From Diphasiastrum complanatum (taxonomy: Eukaryota; Streptophyta; Lycopodiopsida; Lycopodiales; Lycopodiaceae): DNA of 64,000 bases. The notes beneath the pieces were generated by a model that saw nothing but the letters and a program-made list of their open reading frames with translations, ran no database searches and was not told where the DNA came from. Numbering within the stretch: position 1 is the first letter of the stretch; every line of letters starts with the position of its first letter. The position numbers were made by a program, and so were the translations under genes. The stretch spans positions 56,005,078 through 56,069,077 of the forward strand of contig CM055103.1 of NCBI GenBank assembly GCA_029204225.1, written 5' to 3'. Below, piece by piece: positions 46,291 to 58,263 of the stretch.

Positions 46291-47714
46291 GTTAGTCTCC
46301 GCAAGACACTTGCAATGATCTTTCAACTGCTTCGGTAGGACTATAAAAAACTAGAGATTTCTCAGAAGAACAATAAACTGATGATAAACAAACAGATGGA
46401 AGGAAGGGTGGTAGTGACAACGGTAGATGGTGAGGGCGATAGGCATGAGAATGGATGCAGATGTATGACAAGAGGTTGGTTGAAGAAGGAGACTGATTTT
46501 CCAATGCTTGTGTTTCCCTTTCTGAAAGATTCTCATCATGACTAGGGTATTTCTTCTGATTGAGTCTCTTTGGATTACCCATCTGCCTTCTTTAGCCTTG
46601 TCTTTTTCATATTAGACTTGTGATCTTGGCTATCGATCTTGCTGATGTTGTTGCTGGCAGCGCAACTACTCTAGTGGATCCAAGCAAATCCACTCTCTCT
46701 CCCCCCCAAAGAAATATGTTGGTGGGGATGTTGTTCATGTTCAGGGTTGGATCGGTGTGTGGAACACGTAGTTGAAACTCGTTGAACATGTGACGAGACT
46801 AAAGATTGAACAAATTTTAACTGAATTTGTTTCGATCTTGCTGTAGTTGACTCGAAGAAGAATATGGCAATGAGATACATGAAGCAACTCTGATGTGATC
46901 TATAATTTGCAGATTTGGTGGATGCGCAAAAATCCGAAACTCTGTATAAGGTGACTGGAAAATTGATAGATGAATGACAAGTTATTCTTGAGATATGCTA
47001 CATGATGTCTCCTGTGCAATGGCTATCTTTGATGAACTAGAAACAAATCTAAAAAAATATGCATTTAGAAGAAATTACCAAAATTAAACAATGACAAAAA
47101 AATAAACAAGGGAGATTCTAATGTTACAGAGAGTGAAGGCCATAGAGCACTTGTCAAACAAAAAGTCATTCATCAACATGCATAATTCACCTGGACAATT
47201 TCATGTTGCATTGATCTTGTAGAGTAATGAAAATCTCTCAGAAGCCCTTGTCCAAAAACAAGGCAGGTAGCGACACTTGAATCTATCATCGTTGATAGTA
47301 GATGTTGTAAGATATAATTTGAGATGTAGGTATTATTGAGGTACTATGTCCTGAAGTCCTCTATGAATAAGAGATTCATAACCGAATCTCTATCTGGATT
47401 TCCGAATCCGAGAAATATTGTGTATTGGCACATTGAAAATCTTATCAGCATGTGGAAAGACAAATAGATTTGAGGTTGTAGAAGGGGAGAAAAACTATCA
47501 ATTCCCTGTGGAGGTTGCTCTTGGTTGACAATTGTAGCAGTAAACAAAATATCGGTTTCACTTTCTTTCGACAAAGACTCATTTCATATTGTCTTTTTTG
47601 CATTATGGAGCTGGTGTATTGGATGGTGTTGTAGGAGTTTGCTAGAAACTTCTCGAGTGAGCATGAGGTTGAGCGGGAGGGTGCTATAGTGTTCGTGTTG
47701 TTGTTGTGAAGATC

Positions 47715-48329
47715 CTATTGTGATTCATAACTGATGTGATGGGCAGGTAGGATCTTAGTTGGTTGTTTTGGACAGTCTTTGAAACTGTGTTTTCTGATAC
47801 AGTCTGGGCACTCAACATGGTACTGGGTCTTAACTGGACAATCAACCATGAAGTGGCCGGTTTCACCACAGATGAAACATCTGGTGTGCAGTGGCCCTTG
47901 TATAACGGCGTAGCCATTTTGTATGGCTAGTGGGTCTGGACTTTCTGGTGGATATTCATGATAAGACAAGGTATTTCCAGATTGTGATGGGTGTTCTTCA
48001 TATTGTTGCACTGTATGTGCTTGGATAGGTTGATATGAAGGACAAGCATCAACATGATGCGTAGCTCGACAATGTGGGCACCATATTGTTTTTTGTCTAT
48101 AAGGTACCTGTGCAGGGTTTGACTGACCAGACATACTACTTTGGATAGACTTCAGGGTAGTTTGAAACTCATTGGCGAGTTTCTCCATTTGAAGTTGGTG
48201 TTGCTTATTAAGCAACTCCAACTGTGATTTCCAAAGCTGATCTCGGGTGTCCTCGATCAACTTTGACTCACTTTTTTTTTTTTTAGCCTCTAAGGCTTTG
48301 GGGAGATGATGGTTCAGTCGAAATGCCAA
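47715..48329 (-). CDS. Gag-like zinc-knuckle protein
   Basis: Open for 204 codons from an ATG at 48329. The N-terminal half is helical and charged (RDQLWKSQLELLNKQHQLQM, EKLANEFQTTLKSIQSSMSG). The C-terminal half carries three Cys-rich units: CPHCRATHHVDACP, CFICGETGHFMVDCP (a proper CCHC knuckle) and CPDCIRKHSFKDCP. CCHC knuckles bind RNA in retroelement Gags. It ends at a TGA after ILPAHHISYESQ with no pol following in any frame. Located between the minisatellite leader and the coiled-coil frames of the complete element. Being unbroken in an otherwise pol-less element suggests it is under selection or the insertion is young. Confidence 0.75.
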   Translation of the reverse strand: MAFRLNHHLPKALEAKKKKSESKLIEDTRDQLWKSQLELLNKQHQLQMEKLANEFQTTLKSIQSSMSGQSNPAQVPYRQKTIWCPHCRATHHVDACPSYQPIQAHTVQQYEEHPSQSGNTLSYHEYPPESPDPLAIQNGYAVIQGPLHTRCFICGETGHFMVDCPVKTQYHVECPDCIRKHSFKDCPKQPTKILPAHHISYESQ

Positions 48330-48369
48330 TCAGAGGTGTCGTTTGAAAGTTTTGTGTTCTGGCATGGAG

Positions 48370-48910
48370 CTGGTCGGTTGAGATGGTGAGGAATCTCGTC
48401 GGTCGAGATTGGACCCATAATCGTCGTTCAGATTTGACGCGAACCTGTCGGTCGAGATCTGATAAAAAATCCGTCTATAACGCGAACTCGTCGGTCGAGA
48501 TCTGATCGAAAACCGGTCTGTCGAGATCTGACGCAAAAATCCGTCGGTCGAGATCTGATTGAAAACCCGTCGGTTGAGATCTGATCGAAAACCCATCGGT
48601 CGAGATTTGATGCGAACCCGTTGGTTGAAATCTGATCGAACATCCGTCGGTCAAGATCTGATGCGAACCCGTCGGTGAGATCTGATGCAAACCCGTCGGT
48701 CGAGATCTGAAAAAAACGTCAGTTGAGATTTCAGAAAAAAGCATCGGTTGAGACTACAAAAAATAGAGTCGGTTGAAATTTGAAAAAAAATCGTTGGTTG
48801 ATATTTGAAAAAAATCGTCGGTTGAGATTTAAAGGGAAGCGTCGACTGAAATATGAGCGGAGGGCGTCGGTTGAGATGTGAGCGGAGGGCGTCGGCTGAG
48901 ATGTGAAAGA
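48370..48910. repeat. GGTCGAGATCTGAT minisatellite
   Basis: Around 18 diverged units of 26-31 bp based on CGTCGGTCGAGATCTGATCG. Open in several frames on the minus strand, coding SDLDRRVF- or IRSRPTG-like repeats. Most regular in 48430-48720 and decaying toward 48910. Lies between the 5' LTR/PBS and Gag. Confidence 0.9.
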
Positions 48911-49231
48911 AATGGAGGGTGATGGGGCGGCTGAAGGAGTGTAGTTGATGGGTGTGGGCTCTGGTTTTGCAGTTTGATACTAAAGCAAGTCTGATCGCTT
49001 GTGTTTGCAGTTCTTGTGGCTTGCTGGTTGGTTTGCAGGTTCAGGTGCAAGCAAGTTGGTTTTCAGACGGATTTGCAAGCAAGTCTATTTCCTGCGATTG
49101 TTGTTTCTTGCAGGTCATTTTACAGGTAGGGTAGTTCGTTTGCAAGGTAGACTGCAGATCAGAACTGTTATGGATCTGTTCAAGAACACTGTTGCAGCAG
49201 GTGTGGGTTTATGAGGTGTGGAGTTCAAGTA

Positions 49232-49245
49232 GCAACGGTGCCAAA
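49232..49245 (-). other. Primer-binding site of the 44-50 kb element
   Basis: Minus strand TTTGGCACCGTTGC, directly inside the right LTR. It has the same core as the outer element's PBS at 50489. Confidence 0.75.
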
Positions 49246-50400
49246 TGTTGACATCTCAGAGCCTATAGAATCTGTTAACTAGTCTTCCTTGTTTCTTGTT
49301 TACAAGAACTATTTTCTACCTGTTTAGAGGCTTGTTGGCATTTCTTGAATGTTAGCTTCTTAGTTCAATGCCGAAACCAGACAGAAGGGACTGATATCGA
49401 TGTAGTAAATATCCTGCCTGTCAGAGGACAATCCAGGGAAGTCACTCTGGAACTAATGCACATGCATAAACAACCACTCATACATGCCAAAACGTTCAAC
49501 CATAAAGTCAGTGTGCAAATCCGTTGAACAAACAATGAAATTCTACTTCTACTTTGCTGCAAAATGAACTAAAATCAGATCTTACACTACTTTACTTGCA
49601 TAAATTGACAAAACAAGAAACAAGAACTAATCTATAGCATGTTAGAAGTCCAAGAATCAAGAAACTAACCAGTCTTTTGATTCTTGGACATCCCAAGAAC
49701 ATCAAGAACTAGAATGTTAGAGAATATGCAAGATTTATGCCATATTTCTAGCCTATTTAGTTTACTTGAATGCTGGCTCCTACATTAATCCACAAGGAAA
49801 CATGAAATCTAATCCACAACTAGGAAAACTTGAAAACTAATCCACTCTAGATCCACAAACACACACAATATGAATGGAAGGGCATGATCATAGGGGCATC
49901 ACTCAAGAAAACCATCATGATCAAGGAGCTCAATGGATGTATCTAACTCATGGAGGCTCTTCTCATTTCAACATGGAGTTGATACAATACACAAAAATCT
50001 CCTCTTCACAAAGAGGGAGTCTCTTAAATAAGCAAGAGAGCTCCTTAGGTGGCATCCTAGTGGAATTTTCACATTTCACAAATTACAAGTGGAATATTGC
50101 TCTCCACTAGAGGTCACCATCAAAAGGTGGCTCACTCTACTTTCTTTAAGAGGGGTCTACTTGCATTTATTACATTTGCCTAGAAATACTAGTTCCTACA
50201 TGGTCCTTCCATCTTCCGGGATTCACATGAGGCTTACACAGTTCTTACTTGTCATTACTAACTAGTATTCCTTGGCTCTCATACTCGGCTCTCAGTCTTC
50301 ATCAGTCTCATCTTCTCAGAGACCTCCTTGGTCTAAGGTGAGAGGTGCTCTTGAGTTGCTCTGTCCGAGTATCTTGGGGATTCGTCAGAATCAGCCAACA
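49246..50400 (-). repeat. 5' LTR of the 44-50 kb element
   Basis: Plus-strand ends TGTTGACA and CCAACA; next to CAGAT at 50401. Because of the minus orientation this is the promoter LTR. Confidence 0.93.
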
Positions 50401-50405
50401 CAGAT
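50401..50405. repeat. Target-site duplication CAGAT (right)
   Basis: Pairs with 44208-44212. Confidence 0.9.
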
Positions 50406-50488
50406 TTAACACTATTCATGCCACAACAAGATGCCTAATGCAATCTAACTATCCAAGAAACATGCTGCAAACCAAAAAATTGGCGTAG

Positions 50489-51370
50489 CTCCCCGACAAC
50501 GGTGCCAAAATTGTAGTGGGTTTCTTTCCTTGCCTTTTGTCAACCCAAGATCTAATCAATCTAGCATCGAGGAGATGAAGTTAGTTGTCACGCATAGATT
50601 CGTTCCCATGAGAGCGATAGCATAGTTCAGATTTCAGCATGAATGGAAGATTCACATCAAACTCTACCATCCACTAACCCTAAGCATTAACACTATATCC
50701 ATTAACACTAAGATCCACAATGAAGATAGCTTACTCTTTCTCTCAATGAAGTATAAAAAACATGCAATCCCAATAACAATCAGATCTAACAATTAGCAAA
50801 ACGCAATAAAATCATGAGAGATGGAAAAAAAGTGATAGAGAGCAAGGACATTCATAAATCCATTTCACAAGATAATTAATCTGCTTTATTGAAATGAAGA
50901 TATGTACATGTGTAGGAACTCGAGTTGGTTCTTTTTTATAGTAGAGAGGAGGACCTTGCCCTCTAAATCCTATTGGTCCATTTATGCCTCCCTAATTATT
51001 CAAATTTAAAAAAGAGTGGGAACCATCCAAATTGGAGGGAAACCCAACTTTATTCACTATCTTGACATTTAGGCCTGCGACATTAAAAGTCCCGCAAAAA
51101 GGCCTAAAGTCCTTTTATTGACTTTCTAATTAATCAAATCTCTATGTGATCATCGGGTTGGACTTACACACGCAGGGTGCCAAATCCCTCTCACTTATTA
51201 ACTAAGTTTAGGGTTACCTCGGGATCCGCAAACCCCCCAATAGTCAATTACCGCTTCCAACCCTGGGGGTCGTCCTAGCCACCCCGTACTCCCCAATTCA
51301 TGAGAGTTTCCAGGCTCTCAGAAGTATGATTGCAGGGAGAGGTTGCTATCTTTGCTTGGGTTCTAAGTAC
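50489..51370 (-). mobile_element. PBS and LTR of an outer, older retroelement
   Basis: Minus strand TTGGCACCGTTGTCGGGGAGC (50489-50510) is a Gypsy-type primer-binding site. The adjacent TGTAGTGGG (about 50513) starts the LTR, with a TATAAAA box on the minus strand near 50940. The outer edge is not resolved. The complete element at 44.2-50.4 kb sits about 85 bp inside this element's leader. Confidence 0.55.
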
Positions 51371-51382
51371 AGACTTTGGTTC

Positions 51383-51874
51383 CTAGATCGTCCTTACTTG
51401 CATATGAGGGCTAGTAATAGAATCATTAGCAAGATTTTTATTGGGAGTCCCTAGAACCAATCCAGGGTGTTGGAACCATGCTCTTCTAGGATCATTTACT
51501 AGATTTTCGCTATCACTGTTAGATACTACAGATGAGTGTACTGGTGGTTCAAAGATTGGGGTTTGTGTAAGAGATTGTGTTATTTCTGCGTATCGAGTGG
51601 AGGTGGCGTCTGTCAGATGCCAATATCCGTCAATCACAAGCTCGTATACCTCTAGATAGCTATGTTCTCCATAGTGCTGAACCCTAATCAAACTATCACC
51701 AAGAAGTAGATTATGATGGAATTCTGGGGTGTAGAAGTGGTATCGTAATATCCCTCTTCTATATATTTGGCAAACATCGACGAGTGACGGTAGGAGTTGA
51801 TACTCAACTCTACTCATATGTAACTGTCCATTTGTGTTTTTTGTGGCGTCATGCTCTATAGGGTGGTTTTGCAC
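51383..51874 (-). CDS. Unrecognised 163-codon frame
   Basis: Open from an ATG at 51874: MQNHPIEHDATKNTNGQLHM, then PSLVDVCQIYRRGILRYHFY, HHNLLLGDSLIRVQHYGEHS, YLEVYELVIDGYWHLTDATS, ending MQVRTI. The composition looks like a real protein (balanced, aromatic-rich) rather than a repeat artefact. No known family, signal peptide or membrane segment is recognised. It lies just outside the outer LTR (50.5-51.37 kb), on the same strand, so it may be a host gene remnant or the end of another element. Confidence 0.35.
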   Translation of the reverse strand: MQNHPIEHDATKNTNGQLHMSRVEYQLLPSLVDVCQIYRRGILRYHFYTPEFHHNLLLGDSLIRVQHYGEHSYLEVYELVIDGYWHLTDATSTRYAEITQSLTQTPIFEPPVHSSVVSNSDSENLVNDPRRAWFQHPGLVLGTPNKNLANDSITSPHMQVRTI

Positions 51875-51899
51875 TTATAGGTCCTTATTTGACGAATAT

Positions 51900-54740
51900 A
51901 CTTTTTTAGGACCTATGTAAGATTCACTCGTTGATTCTATGCTCTGTGTTTGTGGGGTGCAAGTTATACGTACCGCTCTGTTTGATGAGCGGCACTATTT
52001 CGCCATCTGTCAGGTCTGGGTGTTTCTCTAGACATTCCCAACAGTGGGTGTGACTAGTGAGACTTAACCAGAGTGGTGTATTTCGACCACATTTGGTGGA
52101 CTGCCCGCTCTTGTATTATTCATCTTCCGTTCAACTTATAAACAGTCTCTTGAAATTATGTCACGTTCAATGATATCAGTGATATAGCTAACATGCTAAT
52201 AATGATACGATTCAAACTTCCAACATGCATATCATCACGTTCTACATACTTCGACAAAGCTACACGCTTGTTAACTCAAGTGAATATGAAATAACAAGTA
52301 CGTGTTTCTAAACATCAAATACCCATACAAGTGATAGTAGAACAATCAAACGGTAGTTACTACATTACTTGTAGTTAGCAAATTCTCATGCATTCAAAAC
52401 TCGTTAAAGTACCCTTCACCATACTTAGCAAGATTTAAGAGCTCCTATGCATGTAGTTTGTTATGTCACTCACGAGTAATAAAGATCATCACCATAACAT
52501 GTAGTGATATTGAAATGAGTTTGAAAAGCACCTTAGTGATGAGCGAGGTAACCGGGGCTTGTCGTCAGAGTTGTCTAGTCATGAACATCAGTTTGCAAGA
52601 GCTATGACTTCAAAAGTTGGGTAGAAACATAGGTGTCAAGAACACATATAGCAAATATCCACGCACAATACAAAGGAGGACGCAAAAAAAAATTCGCGTG
52701 GATATAGGCATGGATTGGCGTGGATATACACGTGGATATTGATTCCCTGATTTTGAGTGCCTCCAGCATGGATCAGTAGCAGAAGAACAGTTGTCAACTC
52801 TCTTAATAGCAGCGATGGACAGCAAGTAACTCTACATGCAACGATGGAGGTCAGACATAGATGCATGAAAAATGTCAATTAGAGCCCATTGATTAGTGTT
52901 GCAGAGGTGCGAATTTTTGCTAACTGGAAGTGCGATTTAGTACCAGAGGAAACAACACTTGAGAGCTACAGAATTGCGAGTGAAGGCTCCTCAAAAACGA
53001 TGATTCCTTTCCCACAGAGATCAGCGATTGAATGCTACAAAACCAGTGCTTGAATTCTACCACAAGGAGTGCGCTTGATTGGCTCTGGGAGGGCACTCAA
53101 TTCAGGTAGAGACAACAGATGTGTTTTGCCTCTAAAAATGCGACTGGCAGCGAAGATCTACTGTCAAAAACGTATTCATAGATAAAGTACTATCAGAGGT
53201 GCGACTGTCAATCACTCCCTACTGCCTCGGAAGGTGCAATGGAGGTATAAACACATGTTTCTTTCAATGTGAACAATCGATAGCTGTTTGCAATACTTCC
53301 ATATTTCTCTGGACAGAACAACAATGGACCAATAGCTCAGTAGATATGGTGAATTGAGAACTGACAACTAATGGTACAATCAGAAGAGTCTTGAGCTGTA
53401 ATATCTTGTAAAAATCAATCCATATTGAAAACATCTATCACCCCACTCTCTCTCACACAAGCAAACTCTCAAGGACTAGCTTGATTGATCCCCCTTTGAA
53501 AGAATTGGATGAAGCTATCAACATGGCATAGCAAGAGGGATACACATATCCCCATAATCAAAGAAAGATTCCTAATACTAGTAGACTTCTTCATTATGAA
53601 CTCGACAAGAATTCAAAAATCCACCCATAACAAATACTTCAACTATATCTCAAAAACTATATCTTTAACACGCGGAGTGGACTCTTTTTTATAGCCAAAC
53701 TCCACGGGTTGCCCTTTGATATGACATTTTGTTAATTGTCATGCATTTCGTACCTTCTTTGCCACATGTCTCTCCCCTATTAGGGTTCACCTATTTTAGT
53801 AGATTCTCCAACTTGCTCCCCTCCTCCAAATAGGGTGTTCTTTGGGGTTTGGAACCCAACAACCTTGAAGTTTATCTTCTCACGCTTCTCCAAGTTAGGC
53901 TTTTTGTTGCTTTTCCCAAGTTAGCTCATAGATTGCCTTTTGCCAAAATAGTATGTGCTTAGGGCAAGGAACCTTTTTGCCTTATCCTTGTTAACCAACC
54001 TAGTAGCTACTAGTCAACCCTATGGGTGTAGCTGGCCCATCATTTTCTTTGCGTCGGTTTTTTAGATTGTCGATTTTCTATGTTGTCGGCTTTTCCATGT
54101 GTTCCCTCTGCTTGGCCCGTTGGTCTGTCTAGTGCTTGAAATTACCTTGACATTGCCATTAGGATTTCCACTGTATTTTGTCCTTGGTATAATATTTTTC
54201 GGTGGTGAAATTTTCAAGGTATTTTTCCTTTGCCGATTGTTTTTCTGAAATTGGCTGCTGCAACATTCATGACTAGAGCTCTTCTGACAAACCGGTTTCT
54301 CTACAAATACAATAGGTAAACATATATTAGTAAAACAACTCTGTACATGGCAAAATTTCAGCACGGCTATGCCGACTATTTTTACAACTGGCTAACAAGC
54401 CGCAAAACATTTTTATAGGCCATTTCTAACATTGCAAACTTTTTCTCTAGCCTGATTAAGGGCGGGCTGGGACCCACTTCTAAGTGGATCGTCACTTTTT
54501 GCTCGACTTTACATATATCAAATATTTTTTTCGGTTCTTGAGACCATCACAAAACTACTATAACTTGTCTAGCCACTTTAGGGGTAGGCTGGGACCCTTT
54601 TACAGAGGCAACTATATGCCGATTTTTTTTTCTAGTAACCGGGGTTTACATGCCAGTTTTTTACAGTTTTGCAAAAAGAAAGCCCCATATTAGTTCGATT
54701 TTCCGTGTAGAAATATTGGCTAGCACAAGGCTATTGATTC
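51900..54740. other. Unassigned stretch with LTR-like signals
   Basis: No gene recognised. A minus-strand TATAAAAAAGAG box near 53685 resembles the LTR promoter at 50.94 kb, so part of 53.4-54.05 kb may be an LTR. GGCTGGGACCC occurs twice (about 54466 and 54587) in related context, a diverged 120-bp duplication. Confidence 0.35.
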
Positions 54741-54778
54741 TATCTCTAGCCTAGTCTGGAATAATGAGGCATAACCCA

Positions 54779-54858
54779 TAATCTCGAATACTAGAGTACT
54801 AGGTATCCATTTCTAGGATTAAGCTGAATCCTATATTCAAGATGTGGACATAACATTC
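54779..54858 (-). repeat. Flanking repeat, left (Gypsy relic)
   Basis: About 80 bp matching 59338-59416 at most positions (TACTAGAGTA, TCTAGGATT, TGAATCCTAT.TTCAAGA). Probably LTR remnants flanking the eroded Gypsy element. Confidence 0.6.
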
Positions 54859-55186
54859 TTTCCCGTTGAATTGCTTCTATCCTCAGAGGCAAAACTTAAG
54901 AAAATTATTCTTTGTGCTTTGAACTCTCTCCCATGAATCATCGGCCTCAGTCCGCAACCTTTCCATTAAATTAAGCACTCAGAGATGGAACGATTTCTCA
55001 AATGCTTATCTTTGGTTATGAGTAGTCTCTTAGGTTCCAAAGGTACACTAAGCGATAGTCTTGTGTTCGATGAGATAAATCCTCATTAGATCCAACTGTA
55101 TCACCTTAATGTTAATTTAGTTTTAATCAACTCACATGAAGTAATAGGTGTGTAGTAGAGTTGCCTTGAAAATTCTAGTTTGTAAG

Positions 55187-55770
55187 CTAAAAGACCAATT
55201 TTTTGTATAACCAGAATGGTCCACAATATTTGGTAGATAGTTTATAATGCTTGTCTATACGTAATGTCCTATAATCTTTTGAAATCTTATGATATATCCA
55301 GTTATTAACTTTAAAATCTTTGGGAGATATTTTAAGATTGGCGTAGTGCTCAGCTCTATCTTGAGCACTATGGATACTATCATGTGTTACTTGCAACATT
55401 TCTTGCATATCATGCAAACAATCAACAACCCACTAGATCTTAACAGATTTAACCTCCCATTCACTGGAGATCTCGACTGAAAACCACACATAATCATAAA
55501 TGGACTGTAACCTATAGTAGAATGCTTTCTATTATTATATGCTCAATCAGATGAATGTAATCTTCCCAATAAGATTGCCTGTGAGAAACATATGTCCCAA
55601 TCAGAAACATATGTCCTCACATATCTTCCATAGTTTGATTAGTTTTTTTCATTTGGCTATCTAATTCAGGATAATTTGAACTAAAACTAAGAAAAATTTT
55701 CAGTTCAAGGCATATTGCTGACCAGAAATGATATGTGAACTTAAGATCTCTATCACTAACCCCTTGTTGT
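55187..55770 (-). pseudogene. Gypsy post-integrase fragment
   Basis: HDSIHSAQDRAEHYANLKIS, then FKVNNWIYHKISKDYRTLRI and KHYKLSTKYCGPFWLYKKL match the end of a Gypsy polyprotein after integrase (RMKFYADKHR...F.VGD.V-like, then LS.KY.GPF). Sequence to 55770 has degraded integrase wording. The insertion at 55.78 kb separates it from the rest of integrase. Confidence 0.7.
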
Positions 55771-55774
55771 TGTA

Positions 55775-56830
55775 CCCTTTTCGTGCCTCACTATGGATGT
55801 GGATTTAGAGGCCTAAGAAGGGGGGTTTTGGATCTACAATCGAGTGAGTACTCGCGTGTAGTATTAGGTATCGATCCAATGGGGAGGGGATAAACCATGC
55901 GATGGGAGGGAGAACCTAGGCTAGCTAAGGTTGTCAAGCTTAGCATGAGATCTAAACGTGGAATGAGTCTAAATTTTGGGTGTTATTTATCTCCTTGCTT
56001 CTTTCTTTGTGTTTATTCCTTTTCTTGTTTTGGTTCTTCTTGATTATCTAGGCATCCATGGCTCTAGATATTCTCCTCAAGAGGTTGACCTTCTCAAGAG
56101 GTTGACCTCCTCAAGAGGTTGACCTTCTCAAGGGACAATGTATTAAAATACCTACCTACCAATCTTATTGATCTCTTCTTGGGTTGTGTGGATCTAATAC
56201 CTATTTTGGTTATATGTGGACCTTGTGGATTGGTTTCTAGAACTAGATGAAATGAGTGCTTGTGCTAATGATGGAGCTTGAATGTGATGGCATCATTGAA
56301 CAATAACAAGTGCAAGCATTCATCATTCACAATGGATCATATACACACAAAATGGAGGCCCTTTGACAATGAAAGTTGGAAGGGAGGAGATATACTCTCT
56401 CTCACTCTCAATCTCTATTCTTGAATGGTGTCACATGCCATTTCATAGACAATGCTAGGGTTAGGGTTTCTGGTGGATCCAAAACCATGTGCCATAAAGA
56501 TTTGACTTTTATAAAAAAAGTTTATCTCAAATTCATATTTAACTACTTGGGTCCCTTTTCATTTTGGGCCCATTTGAGAGCTAGGCTACCATTAATTCTA
56601 GCGCCTTTGGCTTCCGAGTTCATTGTGCCTTTTTACAAGTATTTGACATTACATTTCTAGTAGCTCTAATTACTTTTTGTGAGGTGCCAGGATATGTTTT
56701 TGCACGTTGGTCGACTTTTATCCAGGTGGCAATGCTCCCGGTAGATGTGGGTTCTTGAGCTTCCTTGCTCGTCTTCTTGTCGACGCTCTCTATACTCTTG
56801 GAGTTGGAATTCTGCTTTTGAATATCCTTC
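55775..56830. mobile_element. Insertion within the Gypsy relic
   Basis: About 1.05 kb of unrelated sequence interrupts the minus-strand Gypsy pol order (post-integrase on its left, integrase/RNase H on its right). It starts near TTGTACCCTTTTCGTGCC. It may be a solo LTR, but edges and a target duplication were not found. A short tandem repeat lies inside. Confidence 0.4.
56073..56132. repeat. 18-bp tandem repeat
   Basis: Three copies of CTCAAGAGGTTGACCTYC. Confidence 0.88.
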
Positions 56831-56907
56831 GTACGATTATGACAGCTGAAATCTGTTAGAAGATTCTTGTAGGAATCTTATAACACTCGACAGTCCATAC
56901 AATCAAA

Positions 56908-57045
56908 ATAATCTTTCAACAAAGATCTGGGTAAATACAGAAGCCTTAGTAGTGGACTTAACTAATATGAATGTAAAATAATCTTTCAACAAAGATCTGG
57001 GTAAATTTAGAAGCCTTAGCAGTGGACTTAATTGATATGAATGTA
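56908..57045. repeat. 67-bp tandem duplication
   Basis: Two copies of a unit with AATCTTTCAACAAAGATCTG and GAAGCCTTAG.AGTGGACTTAA, differing at a few positions; a local duplication in Gypsy integrase sequence. Confidence 0.88.
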
Positions 57046-57599
57046 GCTAAATTAGTTAACTTATCTACTACAACCAAATTGAATCATTTTGTCATTGGGT
57101 CTTACTACAAAGTCCATCGATATACTCTTTCATCTCTTTTTAGGGATATCGAATGGATGCAACAAACTACCAGCTTTGAGGTGTTCAGGCTCAGTTAGTT
57201 GGGTTGAATGTAATCACTTATAAATCACCATATGGCTTAAGGTTTGGCCAATAAAACTCTCTTATGACCAATTCTAGGGGATGTCCTAGGTATGTCATGA
57301 CATTCGAACACAATTTTACATGCGAGCTCATCGTCCTCTAGTACATAAACTTTTCCATTACAAATAAGCAATCCATTTCAAATGGTAGACTGTTCCACAA
57401 ATTTTTTTTATCTTTCTTAGTTAGATGAGACCCCTCTAAACTTATCCCAACATTGTTCTCATTTCTTCTGGTTTGAATAATGTTCCAAATATGACCAAAA
57501 TCAGAATCACTTTCATACCGTCCTCTGAACGAAAGATATAGATCTGTAGAAATCTGGGTGAAAGATATTTCATGTAGTTCATCGATCCGACTAAGGGCA

Positions 57600-57963
57600 T
57601 TTACAACTTGATTATTGCTGTCTATGATACAACGGATTTCATAATCAAATTATTGCATCATTTGGCCTATCTGGCTTTTTTATCTTGAAGATCATGCTAA
57701 TTACAAAAGTACTTTAGAGCTTGGTGATCCATATACACCATAAACTTCCTACCATACAAGTCGTGTCTCCAAGTTTTAAGTGCCTGAATAACTGCAAATA
57801 ATTTCTTATCCTGCATCGTATAACGCAACTGAGAATCAATGAATTTTTTGAAATGATAGTGGCGTATCATTTTATAACAAGCTACTAAAATTACAGTATC
57901 ACTTGCATTGGTTCTAACGATGTAAGATTGATTTGGATCTACATTTTGTAATACGAGAGCCAA
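57600..57963 (-). pseudogene. Gypsy RNase H fragment
   Basis: YTMQDKKLFAVIQALKTWRH, DLYGRKFMVYMDHQALKYF (Gypsy RNase H, normally TDH.SL.Y), preceded by SYIVRTNASDTVILVACY. Cut by a frameshift into the following spacer. Belongs to the 54.8-59.4 kb relic. Confidence 0.9.
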
Positions 57964-58263
57964 AATAACCAGGGCTTTCAGTTTTTCAAAATTCTAATTC
58001 AATTCTTTATTCCATACAACAGGCGAACTAGATTGATTCTTCTGTTTTTTTTTTTTTTTGGCATAATCCTCAACAAATCTTCAAAAAAAAATCGTAAAAA
58101 ACAATTTAACTTTCTTAACAGTTTGCGAGATCTGCCAATCAACAACTATCTTGATTTTATCCTTGTCAATATTGATCTCATAAGCAATGATCTTATGACC
58201 TAGGTAAACCAGCTCATGCCTAAGAAATTCACATTTGAATTCCTTACTGTGGAGTAATGCCTG

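Larger units (their letters stand above)
44213..50400 (-). mobile_element. Complete LTR retrotransposon, Gag-only
   Basis: 6188 bp, flanked by CAGAT on both sides. LTRs at 44213-45368 and 49246-50400 are about 1.16 kb each and differ only at scattered positions. The orientation is minus: a primer-binding site (TTTGGCACCGTTGC) lies at the inner edge of the right LTR, and a purine-rich GGAGTGGGATGA lies at the inner edge of the left LTR (45369 onward). The internal 3.9 kb holds a Gag-like reading frame, a coiled-coil region and a minisatellite leader. No protease, RT, RNase H or integrase motif was found, so the element must be mobilised in trans, like TR-GAG or LARD elements. Confidence 0.92.

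Noticed and set aside
48330-48744. SDLDRR/IRSRPT repeat proteins
   Set aside because: Open in several frames because of the minisatellite; no start or domain supports translation.
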